In this document: positions 1 to 6,597 of the stretch, in pieces
Layout: each line of letters starts with the position of its first letter
Position numbering within the stretch: the first letter of the stretch is position 1
From: an uncultured Lachnospiraceae bacterium
GTDB taxonomy: Bacteria > Bacillota > Clostridia > Lachnospirales > Lachnospiraceae
Length of the DNA: 9,402 nt
Direction: 5' to 3'
Assembly (NCBI GenBank): GCA_947177925.1
Contig: CAMWWJ010000120.1
Location: 1 to 9,402, forward strand
The notes under the pieces: generated by a model
What the model was told of the DNA's origin: nothing
Seen by the model: only the letters and a program-made list of their open reading frames with translations
The model's database searches: none
Program-made: the position numbers and the translations under genes

Positions 1-130
1 GTATAGGCTCCATGCTTCATTAAGGCCTGGAAAAGATTCCTATCACATGGCTGCTCCTACTGGGTATCGAAAAGATCCAGTGGGAATTGCACAAGCCTTC
101 TTTTTCTCATTTCATTTTTTATTGGTTTGT
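1..130. other. Left edge, no supported gene
   Basis: I find no gene here that I can support. On the plus strand, frame 2 is open from the window edge to a TAA at 179-181 (59 codons), which could be the tail of a gene starting further left, but it runs into the end of the convergent membrane-protein gene and I recognise nothing in it. On the minus strand a short reading frame starts with ATG at 110 and meets a TAG at 59-57, after which the same frame is open again to the edge; no ribosome binding site precedes it. An imperfect hairpin lies at about 57-83, but no T-run follows it directly. No clear terminator for the minus-strand HTH/membrane-protein unit is visible. Confidence 0.4.
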
Positions 131-586
131 TTAATATTTGTTTTTGTAATAGAGACGAAGCGCCTTTCTTGTAAGCAGTAAGAATGTACTGCATCCTACC
201 ATTGTAAAAAATACGGTTTCGTCAAAATATGCTGCAATGATACCTGCAATCAATATGACAGTGGCACAAACCTCTAATACTCTTCCGCCTGTTTTTTCTC
301 TGATAAACTTCTGGCGTTCATCGGTTTCCGCATAGTACAGCTTTTTCAACTGCTCTTCTTTCTTTAAAGTCATCCCATATCGAACGATCAGATAAAGGAA
401 AAAAATATCGATGACTAAAATTCCTCCTGCCTGAAAGCCTCTTATATACTCTGAAAAATCTGCATTTTCAATGGGGCGAAGTCTTTCCGGTATTTGCAGT
501 AGATACATCAGTGTGATGCCTATGCCTGTCACAGCCATAATGATGATTCTTTTTACAAGGGATTTCCTATATCTTTCCATTCTCAC
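131..586 (-). CDS. Small four-helix membrane protein, partner of HTH regulator
   Basis: A membrane protein of about 150 residues without a function I can name. Four hydrophobic segments are visible at about residues 12-31, 52-71, 104-121 and 123-139, giving two hairpins joined by a charged cytoplasmic-type linker (about 72-102). The linker contains a D-E-R-Q-K-F-I-R-E-K-x-G stretch, resembling the DER-x3-I-x-x-K-(A/T)-G motif I associate with DUF2178-like small membrane proteins; this family link is tentative. The gene follows the HTH regulator with a GTGA overlap (stop and GTG share bases 583-586). A GGAGG at 595-591 lies only 4 bases from this GTG but 10 bases from an in-frame ATG at 580, so the true start may be the ATG (149 residues). 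Pairs of a small Cro/C1 regulator with a small membrane protein are common in Firmicutes; a role in modulating the regulator is inference only. Confidence 0.8.
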   Translation of the reverse strand: MRMERYRKSLVKRIIIMAVTGIGITLMYLLQIPERLRPIENADFSEYIRGFQAGGILVIDIFFLYLIVRYGMTLKKEEQLKKLYYAETDERQKFIREKTGGRVLEVCATVILIAGIIAAYFDETVFFTMVGCSTFLLLTRKALRLYYKNKY

Positions 587-789
587 TCATCCTCCACTTC
601 TGAAAAATCAAACACTTCTTCTATCGTCATTTTAAAATACCTGGCTATTTTATATGCCAATACCAAAGAAGCGGTGTATTTTCCAACTTCTATGGAAGTA
701 ATGGTCTGCCTTGTAGTGCCTACTGCATTTGCCAGTTCTTCCTGGGACAGTTTTCTTTCTTTTCTTAATTCTTTTATTTTGGATTTCAC
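583..789 (-). CDS. Cro/C1-type HTH transcriptional regulator (XRE family)
   Basis: A compact DNA-binding protein of 68 residues made almost entirely of one HTH_3 domain. The helix-turn-helix runs from about residue 15 (S-Q-E-E-L-A) to 35, with the recognition helix at T-R-Q-T-I-T-S-I-E and the usual following helices Y-K-I-A-R-Y-F and T-I-E-E-V-F. There is no ligand-binding or oligomerisation domain, so it presumably binds DNA as a simple dimer. The start is GTG at 789, supported by AGGAAAGGTGG at 805-795, five bases upstream. It is first in a two-gene unit and overlaps the downstream membrane protein by four bases, implying translational coupling. Three spaced near-palindromic repeats cover its promoter, so autorepression is the most likely regulation (inference). 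Length and layout match the many YgzD-like minimal regulators of Firmicutes. Confidence 0.92.
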   Translation of the reverse strand: MKSKIKELRKERKLSQEELANAVGTTRQTITSIEVGKYTASLVLAYKIARYFKMTIEEVFDFSEVEDE

Positions 790-837
790 TTAGACCACCT
801 TTCCTGTGTTATGTGTGGCTTTTTGCCTATTTTGTTT

Positions 838-901
838 TGCATAGCTCGCTTTGCAATTTTAGTATAGCTCGCTTTGCATTTTCTGTCAAGCTTACTTTGC
901 A
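838..901 (-). repeat. Three operator-like repeats with exact 23-bp spacing
   Basis: Read on the minus strand, three 18-bp elements begin with TGCAAAG and share the core TGCAAAG-Y-R-AGCT: 901-884 (TGCAAAGTAAGCTTGACA), 878-861 (TGCAAAGCGAGCTATACT) and 855-838 (TGCAAAGCGAGCTATGCA). The third is an almost perfect palindrome (7 of 8 half-site positions pair); the other two are weaker dyads. The 23-bp spacing equals a -35 hexamer plus a 17-bp spacer, and the first two repeats end in the -35 and -10 hexamers while the third covers the expected transcription start. This is what operators for the adjacent HTH repressor would look like; the regulator's identity is inferred from proximity. Confidence 0.82.
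861..889 (-). promoter_or_regulatory. Sigma-A promoter of the HTH/membrane-protein unit
   Basis: On the minus strand, TTGACA at 889-884 and TATACT at 866-861 are separated by 17 bp, close to the vegetative consensus. Transcription would start near 854, giving a leader of about 65 bases before the GTG at 789. Both hexamers lie at the ends of operator-like repeats, so bound repressor should occlude RNA polymerase. Confidence 0.85.
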
Positions 902-1013
902 TTTTTTCGAATTATTTTTTAGTGTATTCTGCAAATGAATAAAATATGGAAGTTATTTCCTGTCGTTTTGCCGGATTACAAGCTGTCTTTACTGGTAGAA
1001 ATCTGTTACATAA

Positions 1014-1019
1014 TATGAT
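1014..1019 (+). promoter_or_regulatory. Possible -10 element for the FIST/MCP operon
   Basis: TATGAT at 1014-1019, about 50 bases before the FIST gene start, is the best -10 candidate in this A/T-rich stretch. No good -35 sits at 16-18 bp; TTTACT at 988-993 would need a 20-bp spacer. I see no flagellar sigma-D pattern (TAAA-15-GCCGATAT). The call is weak. Confidence 0.25.
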
Positions 1020-1069
1020 AAAATGAGAAAGCAAGGATAAAATGCAACAAAAGATACAGGAGGAAAAAG

Positions 1070-2158
1070 ATGAAAACTTTTATAGGCGTAGGAAAAGGGA
1101 GTACTGCTTCTGCTGTAGATGCTGCTCTTAGCGGTTTAGTATCCCCCAGCATGATTTTATTCATTACTTCTTATGAGTCAGCTGCTGAAACGGCAGCAAA
1201 AATTTATGAGCGTTTTCCAAATATTCCGTCTATTGGTACGATCGGTACAAAAATAGCAAATGGAATGGTAGGAGATCAGGAAATCGTAGTGTTAGGGCTT
1301 TATGAAGATGCAAAGGTAAGCTGTGGAGTTATCCGTAATCTGAGTAGCTGCCCGGTCACTTCAGTAAAGGAATTAGAAAAAAAAATACAGGAAGTAACGC
1401 CGGGAAAGGATAATACGGTTTGTATAGAATTTTGTACGGGATTTGAAGAGAGACTTGTGACCACATTCCATGCTGCGTTAGAAGCAAAAGGAATCCAACT
1501 GGCTGGAGGGACTGTGTTCGGGATACCAGAGGGAAATGAGGCAATCGTGGCATATAATGGAAAGCTGTATGAGGATTCCTGTGTTTATGCGATTATTAAG
1601 AATACAGTGGGAAAAGTGAAAGTATTTAAAGAAAATATCTACAAAAAAAGCAGTCAGATTTCCCATGTTGCTACCAAGGTGGATGTAAATAGTAAGGCAC
1701 TTTTAGAGCTGGATGGCAAGCCGGCTGCAACCGTATACAGTCAGGAGCTGAATGTTCCAAAAGAAAAAATCATAGACAACGTTTTGCAGAATCCAATGGG
1801 CAGAGTCGTGGGGGATCAGGTATTTATTTCTTCTATGAGGAATTTGAGAAGCAACGGTGCATTAGAAAATTTCAAGAGAATCAATAAGAATGATTGCATT
1901 TACTTTTTGGAATTGGGAGACTACCGGAAGATTGAGGATGAGATGAGAGATATGATCCACAAGGAAATGAAAGGGATTTCTCTTGTATTATCAGTAGATT
2001 GCATATACCGTTATCTTCTGTATGAACAGGAAAATTATTTTACCACATATGCAAAAAATATGGCATCTTTAGGACCCCATATAGGAGTAATCAGTGGTGG
2101 TGAGCAGTTTAATAATCAGCATGTGAACCAGACAATGGTATGCGCAGTATTTGAATAA
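1070..2158 (+). CDS. FIST-domain sensory protein
   Basis: A soluble 362-residue protein with the FIST_N plus FIST_C architecture (F-box and Intracellular Signal Transduction domains), a module predicted to sense small ligands and usually found fused or adjacent to kinases, MCPs or cyclic-di-GMP enzymes. FIST_N covers roughly residues 25-205. It is followed by the typical junction D-G-K-P-A-A-x-V-Y (215-223), and FIST_C runs from about 220 to the end, closing with G-V-I-S-G-G-E-Q-F and H-V-N-Q-T. No signal peptide or membrane segment is visible, so it acts in the cytoplasm. ATG at 1070 is preceded by AGGAGG at 1058-1063. The next gene, a cytoplasmic MCP, starts 15 bases after the stop with its own AGGAGG, so the two are almost certainly co-transcribed and FIST is probably the input module for that MCP (inference). 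The ligand is unknown. Confidence 0.88.
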   Translation: MKTFIGVGKGSTASAVDAALSGLVSPSMILFITSYESAAETAAKIYERFPNIPSIGTIGTKIANGMVGDQEIVVLGLYEDAKVSCGVIRNLSSCPVTSVKELEKKIQEVTPGKDNTVCIEFCTGFEERLVTTFHAALEAKGIQLAGGTVFGIPEGNEAIVAYNGKLYEDSCVYAIIKNTVGKVKVFKENIYKKSSQISHVATKVDVNSKALLELDGKPAATVYSQELNVPKEKIIDNVLQNPMGRVVGDQVFISSMRNLRSNGALENFKRINKNDCIYFLELGDYRKIEDEMRDMIHKEMKGISLVLSVDCIYRYLLYEQENYFTTYAKNMASLGPHIGVISGGEQFNNQHVNQTMVCAVFE

Positions 2159-2173
2159 GCAGGAGGAAAAGCA

Positions 2174-3148
2174 ATGTTTTGGAATAAGAAAAAATCGGAT
2201 GAAATAGTGGAATCCCCAGGCACTGTAAAGCAACAGGAGGCATTGGATAACGATTTGTATGCGATTTCCTATTTAAGTAAATTTGTCAATGAAAAAAAAG
2301 AACAGCTGATGGAAGAAGAAGCTAAGACAGTGAAGGAATTAGAAAAAATCAGCAGCTCCTATGCACAAGCGTTTGAAAATAGTGAAAAAGTAAGCAAATT
2401 TGTAGATAATATCGGATTGGAAGTTACTAAAGTTGGCAATACGTCCAGCCAGTTTGGTGAAATCATCCAAAATGTCACCCAGGTATCAGAGGGAGCCATG
2501 GTGGATATTGAAAATCTGCGTACAAGTTCAGAAAAAGTAGAGGAACAGTTTGCGGAAATTGCTAAGGTATATGATGAATTTCAAAAGGGCTTTGCAGAAA
2601 TCCAGACAGCCATGCAGAATATAGTGGGAGTGGCTAATCAGACTAATTTGCTGGCGCTTAATGCTTCTATCGAGGCAGCAAGAGCAGGGGAACATGGTAG
2701 AGGATTTGCAGTCGTAGCAGATGAAGTAACCAGTTTATCCATTGGAATCAAAGATTTAGTGGGCGAAGTGAATAAGAGCATGGAAGAGCTGAAAAAAAAT
2801 TCCGAAAAACTGACTCAGTCCCTTCAGGGAGCTCAGGGAGCTTTAAGTGCTTCCCAGAAGCAAATGGAAAATACCGAAACTGTATTTAAGGAAATCAATC
2901 AGTCTGTATTTCGAGTAGAAGGGGTACAGGAAGAAATTAAGAATGCAGTAAACAATTGTTCCTGCATGATTGAATCCATACAAGATGATATGGTCAAATA
3001 TGGACAACAGTATAACTGTGTACTTGAGGATATTGATGAAATGAAAGGTTTATTGACATTAAAGGGATTCCTATATGAAGATATTTCAAATATGATGGAA
3101 CAGGCAGAGCCTTTAATCGAGAAAATTTGTAAAGACAGCACATTATAA
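2174..3148 (+). CDS. Cytoplasmic methyl-accepting chemotaxis-type signalling protein
   Basis: A 324-residue soluble chemoreceptor-like protein. The long coiled-coil signalling domain turns over at a canonical hairpin tip, about residues 150-186, containing N-Q-T-N-L-L-A-L-N-A-S-I-E-A-A-R-A-G-E and G-R-G-F-A-V-V-A-D-E-V, the segment that contacts CheA and CheW in chemoreceptors. The N terminus (M-F-W-N-K-K-K) is charged and there is no transmembrane helix, HAMP domain or recognisable sensor domain, so input must come from another protein. The upstream FIST gene is the obvious candidate. About 140 residues follow the tip, including a poorly conserved C-terminal part with two nearby cysteines (N-C-S-C, 261-264) and no C-terminal CheR-tether pentapeptide. 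ATG at 2174 has AGGAGG at 2161-2166. No cheA, cheW, cheR or cheB lies in the window, so the output is not determined here. Confidence 0.9.
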   Translation: MFWNKKKSDEIVESPGTVKQQEALDNDLYAISYLSKFVNEKKEQLMEEEAKTVKELEKISSSYAQAFENSEKVSKFVDNIGLEVTKVGNTSSQFGEIIQNVTQVSEGAMVDIENLRTSSEKVEEQFAEIAKVYDEFQKGFAEIQTAMQNIVGVANQTNLLALNASIEAARAGEHGRGFAVVADEVTSLSIGIKDLVGEVNKSMEELKKNSEKLTQSLQGAQGALSASQKQMENTETVFKEINQSVFRVEGVQEEIKNAVNNCSCMIESIQDDMVKYGQQYNCVLEDIDEMKGLLTLKGFLYEDISNMMEQAEPLIEKICKDSTL

Positions 3149-3177
3149 GTAGATGAAAGCAGAAAGAAGGTGCCCTT

Positions 3178-4785
3178 ATGCCATCAGAACAACGGCTCTT
3201 ATACCCGGCCGACTATGACCGGAGCAAAGAAGTCTCCCTAAAAGATTTTCAATTCATCCATCCTTTACAGATTGATGATATGATTGTCCTGATCAAAGAA
3301 AGTCATAAGGGCTTCCATGACCTGTCATTAAAAGATTATTTCACCACAGATACTGCCGTGCTTTCTTATCGGCTGGCGATTGTGGAAGACTTGGTGGACA
3401 ATCCCTCTCTATATGAAATATTCTGTAAATCCATCCCTATGATACAGAACATCCACGACCTGCGCCGTGCCATGGGCAGTGATTATTCGGTAGAATCTGC
3501 CCTAAGCTCGATCCGCTATCTGGAAATGTATCAGGAAATCATAGACTTATTTGCAGGTGGACTGGAAGGGCTTTCCCTGCATTCACAGGGTATGCTTGCC
3601 TTTCGGGATAAGATTTTTTCTATTTCAAAAGGGGAAGAATACGAGAATCTCCGCCGGGAGCTTGCAAAGACAGATATACAATTCGGCGGCATCAAAAGTG
3701 TTACCATCGGCCTGAATCTGGATGAGACCCTCCGGGTAAAAGAAGCTGGAATCATTTCTATTCAGGAAAAGCCCTTTCATCCCGGCACCCTGATGGAAAA
3801 ATTACTAAAAAAGAACCCTATGGATACCAATTCCCTGATTTCTCCCCTTTATCCTTTAACAAAAGGACTGCATGGGGAGGAATTAAAGGCACTGAATTAC
3901 TCCATTCGTTCATCCTTCAACACCATTTTCATGAAATCCATCCGGGATTTTGAACCGACGCTTCAGAAATATTTCAGCGTAAACACTTCCTACTTTACTG
4001 CTCTGTTGGATGATATACGCTTTTTAACGGCAGGAGTGAAATTCATTCTCCACATGAGAGAAAAAGGCTTCCCTATGTGCCGCCCTCAAATAGCAGAGCT
4101 ACAGGAAAAGAAATGTGAGTTAACGGGAGTCTACAATCCCATACTTGCCAGAAAGTCCATTGAACATTCCATTGTTTCAAATGACTTCACCTTTGATGAA
4201 AACGGACGTTTCTATTTGGTCACAGGTCCGAATCATGGCGGCAAATCCATCTTTGCCTATTCGGTGGGAATGGCACAGGCTCTTTTTCAGCTTGGCCTTT
4301 TCGTTCCTGCAAAAAGCGCCCTTATGAGCCCGGTAACCGGTATTTTTACCCACTTTCCCTCCTCCGATGAGAATAATTATGGAAAGGGACGTTTAGAAAG
4401 CGAGTGCGCCCGCCTGGGAAAAATCATGAAACAACTTGCTGATACAGATATGTTACTAATGGACGAGTCTTTTTCCAGCACAAGCGGTTTGGAAGCCGGC
4501 TATATCGCTTCCGAAGTACTGACGGGTATAGGCATTATCGGCTGCGGCGGTATTTTTGTCACCCATATTCATGACCTGCCCCAACAGCTTGATATTTATA
4601 ATTCCCATCCTGAAAACATAGGGAAAATAGACAATCTAGCAGCTCTTATGGAAAGTAAAACGGATGGAACCAGAAGCTACAAAATTGCCCGCACTACTCC
4701 GGAAGGATTGAGTTATGCCAAAGACATTGCCAGTCAGTACGGGCTGGATTTAGAAAGTATTTTAAAGACACAGAATGAGGAATGA
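3178..4785 (+). CDS. MutS-like ATPase lacking mismatch-recognition and Smr domains
   Basis: A 535-residue MutS-family protein. The C-terminal ATPase domain is clear: Walker A T-G-P-N-H-G-G-K-S (349-357), V-P-A (376-378), a diverged signature G-K-G-R-L-E-S-E (402-409) where MutS has S-T-F-M-x-E-M, Walker B L-L-M-D-E-S-F-S-S-T-S (426-436) in place of D-E-x-G-R-G-T-S-T, the H-loop V-T-H-I-H-D-L (461-467), and a closing S-Y-K-I-A-R-x-x-P-E-G-L-S-Y-A (500-514). The roughly 340 residues before it are helical and fit a MutS core/lever-clamp region. There is no N-terminal F-x-E mismatch-binding domain and no C-terminal Smr nuclease, and it is much shorter than MutS1 (about 850) or MutS2 (about 780). 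It is therefore unlikely to be the general repair protein; its substrate is unknown. ATG at 3178 follows A-A-G-A-A-G-G-T-G at 3164-3172. The 29-base gap allows co-transcription with the MCP gene. Codons look more G/C-rich than those of the two genes before it (impression only). Confidence 0.87.
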   Translation: MPSEQRLLYPADYDRSKEVSLKDFQFIHPLQIDDMIVLIKESHKGFHDLSLKDYFTTDTAVLSYRLAIVEDLVDNPSLYEIFCKSIPMIQNIHDLRRAMGSDYSVESALSSIRYLEMYQEIIDLFAGGLEGLSLHSQGMLAFRDKIFSISKGEEYENLRRELAKTDIQFGGIKSVTIGLNLDETLRVKEAGIISIQEKPFHPGTLMEKLLKKNPMDTNSLISPLYPLTKGLHGEELKALNYSIRSSFNTIFMKSIRDFEPTLQKYFSVNTSYFTALLDDIRFLTAGVKFILHMREKGFPMCRPQIAELQEKKCELTGVYNPILARKSIEHSIVSNDFTFDENGRFYLVTGPNHGGKSIFAYSVGMAQALFQLGLFVPAKSALMSPVTGIFTHFPSSDENNYGKGRLESECARLGKIMKQLADTDMLLMDESFSSTSGLEAGYIASEVLTGIGIIGCGGIFVTHIHDLPQQLDIYNSHPENIGKIDNLAALMESKTDGTRSYKIARTTPEGLSYAKDIASQYGLDLESILKTQNEE

Positions 4786-4818
4786 TTTGATTTCTTTACA
4801 TATCCGATAAACTTATTT

Positions 4819-4827
4819 TGATATAAT
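4819..4827 (+). promoter_or_regulatory. Orphan extended -10 motif between convergent genes
   Basis: TGATATAAT is a perfect TGn-TATAAT extended -10. The nearest -35-like element, TTTACA at 4795-4800, is 21 bp away, too far for normal spacing. No plus-strand gene follows: transcription from here would run antisense into the 3' end of the sensor kinase gene. In an A/T-rich gap such a match can be accidental. Confidence 0.25.
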
Positions 4828-4862
4828 ATCCAGAAAAAGGCAAGCTGAACTACCCCTTACTT

Positions 4863-5759
4863 TTAATAATCATCCGGCACAAAAACACAAATGCTCAATC
4901 TGTTATCCACATATCTCGCACTTATAGTCCCATTTATCTGCTCAATCAGCGTTTTTGCAATGGCCAGTCCCAATCCCGTTGATTTTCTTGCGGATTCCAC
5001 TGTATAAAAGCGTTCAAACATCTTTCCAACCTGTACTTCGTTTAATCCTGCTGCTGTATTGGTAAAGGTGATTTCTCCCGCTTCCGATAAAGTAATATCT
5101 AAATCACCGTCACTATACTTTATTGCATTGCTTAAAAGATTGGAAAATATCCGGGATAAGATGAACGGTTCAAGATTTCGTACTACTTTGCCATCAGTCA
5201 TTTGAATACGGGGAACAATGTTACGTTCATGAAAAGCCGTGTAAAATGCTGCAATGCTTTCTTCCAATATCCGGTTGACCACCACCGGCTCTCTTTCCTC
5301 ATTCTCTCCTGTTGTCATGATCACCGAGTATCGGAACAACTCTTCCGTAAGCTGTTCCAATAGTTCGGTCCGGTTTCGGATTACCTCTATATAACGTTCC
5401 ACGGTTTCGGATTTCTCTTCTTGTTCAAGCAGATCCAAATATCCGCAAATGGCAGTTAAGGGCGTGCGCAAGTCATGGGAGATATTCGTAACCGTATGTT
5501 TTAACTCCATATCTCCCTGCAAAAAACGATTTCGTTCCTTCCGAAGCTTCCGAAGCTGTATATTTATGGCATTTGCTAAACTACGCATATGTCTGTCATT
5601 GCCTGAAATATCAATCAAGGTATTTGTATTGGTCATGAGTCTGTCGGCAAAAGCTTCTCCAATTTCCCTGGCATCTTTTTGTAATAGATATATTTTCGCA
5701 AGTAAGACGGCAATTAGGAAAAGCAAACTGCCGATTATGACCCATAACCAGATTTCCAT
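4863..5759 (-). CDS. Sensor histidine kinase without an external sensor domain
   Basis: A 298-residue membrane-bound kinase, partner of the response regulator in the same unit. It has a single N-terminal transmembrane helix (about residues 4-26), a linker of about 65 residues, and then the HisKA domain with the phospho-acceptor H95 in S-H-D-L-R-T-P-L-T-A. The HATPase domain shows the N box N-L-L-S-N-A-I-K-Y-S (207-216), the F box M-F-E-R-F-Y-T-V (247-254) and the G2 box T-G-L-G-L-A-I-A-K (261-269). The G1 box, normally D-x-G-x-G, is degenerate: F-T-N-T-A-A-G-L (232-239), a variant I associate with kinases beside BcrA-type transporters. With no extracytoplasmic loop, signal input probably comes from within the membrane or from the adjacent transporter (inference). 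ATG at 5759 has GGAG at 5769-5766, directly abutting the permease stop codon, so translation is likely coupled. Confidence 0.93.
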   Translation of the reverse strand: MEIWLWVIIGSLLFLIAVLLAKIYLLQKDAREIGEAFADRLMTNTNTLIDISGNDRHMRSLANAINIQLRKLRKERNRFLQGDMELKHTVTNISHDLRTPLTAICGYLDLLEQEEKSETVERYIEVIRNRTELLEQLTEELFRYSVIMTTGENEEREPVVVNRILEESIAAFYTAFHERNIVPRIQMTDGKVVRNLEPFILSRIFSNLLSNAIKYSDGDLDITLSEAGEITFTNTAAGLNEVQVGKMFERFYTVESARKSTGLGLAIAKTLIEQINGTISARYVDNRLSICVFVPDDY

Positions 5760-5769
5760 GATAAACTCC

Positions 5770-6597
5770 TTATTTTAAATTTTTCCTTTGGAAGAAAAAC
5801 ATTCCACAGGCAGTTGTTACTATAATAATGGACAGAGAATACAAAGGCAGCCTTTCCGGATGTTCCGGATCCTGCCTTGCTATTTGCAGCATTTGACAGC
5901 CCGGCAGAAAATCATATAAAAATTTATAAATCTCACGCTTTGTCCCTGTCAGGTAATTCGGATTTTTTATTTTCGTACCATATCCTTTTTGTATTTCACC
6001 CGATTCATCCATAAAAGTGACATCGTATTCATCATAATATTCCGGCTCCTGTAAACGGCTGGAAATCACCATTGCACTCATCAAAAATACCAGCGAAATA
6101 ATAATTGCCGCCACGCATCCGCTTGCCTTGTTGTGTACCAGCATACTTATAAGCAGAAAAAATGCACTTAATGCAATTAGCGTTACCATACTGATCAGTC
6201 CGAATAAAAAGAGGGGCCCAGTCGATGTTCCCATGCTGCCTCCAAAGGCAAAACCGATTCCAACGAGCACTGCAAGATTCGTTATATACATGATGAGCAG
6301 GGCTGCCGTACAGACAATGAAATTGGAAACATATACCGAAATCCTTGTATGTCCCACCATAAGCTTGTTGCGAATCGTACCATCGCTATACTCCGTTCCA
6401 ATAAACAATCCTACAAATACCGATGCAACAATAGGCATAAACATACAATTAGAAAATAAAACATCATCAATGTGGGAATGCTGATTCGTTATGGATAGCG
6501 CTGCTATATACCCTATTCCCAGGGCATACACCATGCCAATCCAGAATATTGCGCTTTTTTTGAGCCTTGCAAAATTTGCTCTTAACAGCTTACTCAT
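5770..6597 (-). CDS. ABC-2 type transporter permease (peptide-antibiotic export/immunity type)
   Basis: A 275-residue integral membrane subunit that pairs with the ATPase encoded just upstream. Six hydrophobic segments are visible at about residues 16-37, 47-67, 91-117, 128-154, 160-180 and 253-270. After the second comes G-T-E-Y-S-D-G-T-I-R-N-K (67-78), the conserved cytoplasmic motif of BcrB/LanE-like ABC-2 permeases. Between helices five and six lies an unusually polar, probably extracytoplasmic stretch of about 70 residues rich in Tyr, Asp and Glu (P-E-Y-Y-D-E-Y-D at 185-192), a plausible ligand-contacting region. I chose ATG at 6597 because a GTG nine bases earlier (6606) lies inside the ribosome binding site GGAGGTGG (6610-6603). 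The start overlaps the end of the ATPase gene by 8 bases. Likely role: removing a cell-envelope-active peptide from the membrane; the substrate is not evident. Confidence 0.9.
   Translation of the reverse strand: MSKLLRANFARLKKSAIFWIGMVYALGIGYIAALSITNQHSHIDDVLFSNCMFMPIVASVFVGLFIGTEYSDGTIRNKLMVGHTRISVYVSNFIVCTAALLIMYITNLAVLVGIGFAFGGSMGTSTGPLFLFGLISMVTLIALSAFFLLISMLVHNKASGCVAAIIISLVFLMSAMVISSRLQEPEYYDEYDVTFMDESGEIQKGYGTKIKNPNYLTGTKREIYKFLYDFLPGCQMLQIARQDPEHPERLPLYSLSIIIVTTACGMFFFQRKNLK

Noticed and set aside
57..110. Recoded amber codon (for example pyrrolysine) in the minus-strand frame at the left edge
   Set aside because: A single TAG in a short frame without ribosome binding site, family match or any recoding signal is not evidence of readthrough.
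729..938. Plus-strand Phe/Leu-rich open frame over the HTH promoter
   Set aside because: It overlaps the HTH gene and its operators in antisense, has biased low-complexity composition and no ribosome binding site.
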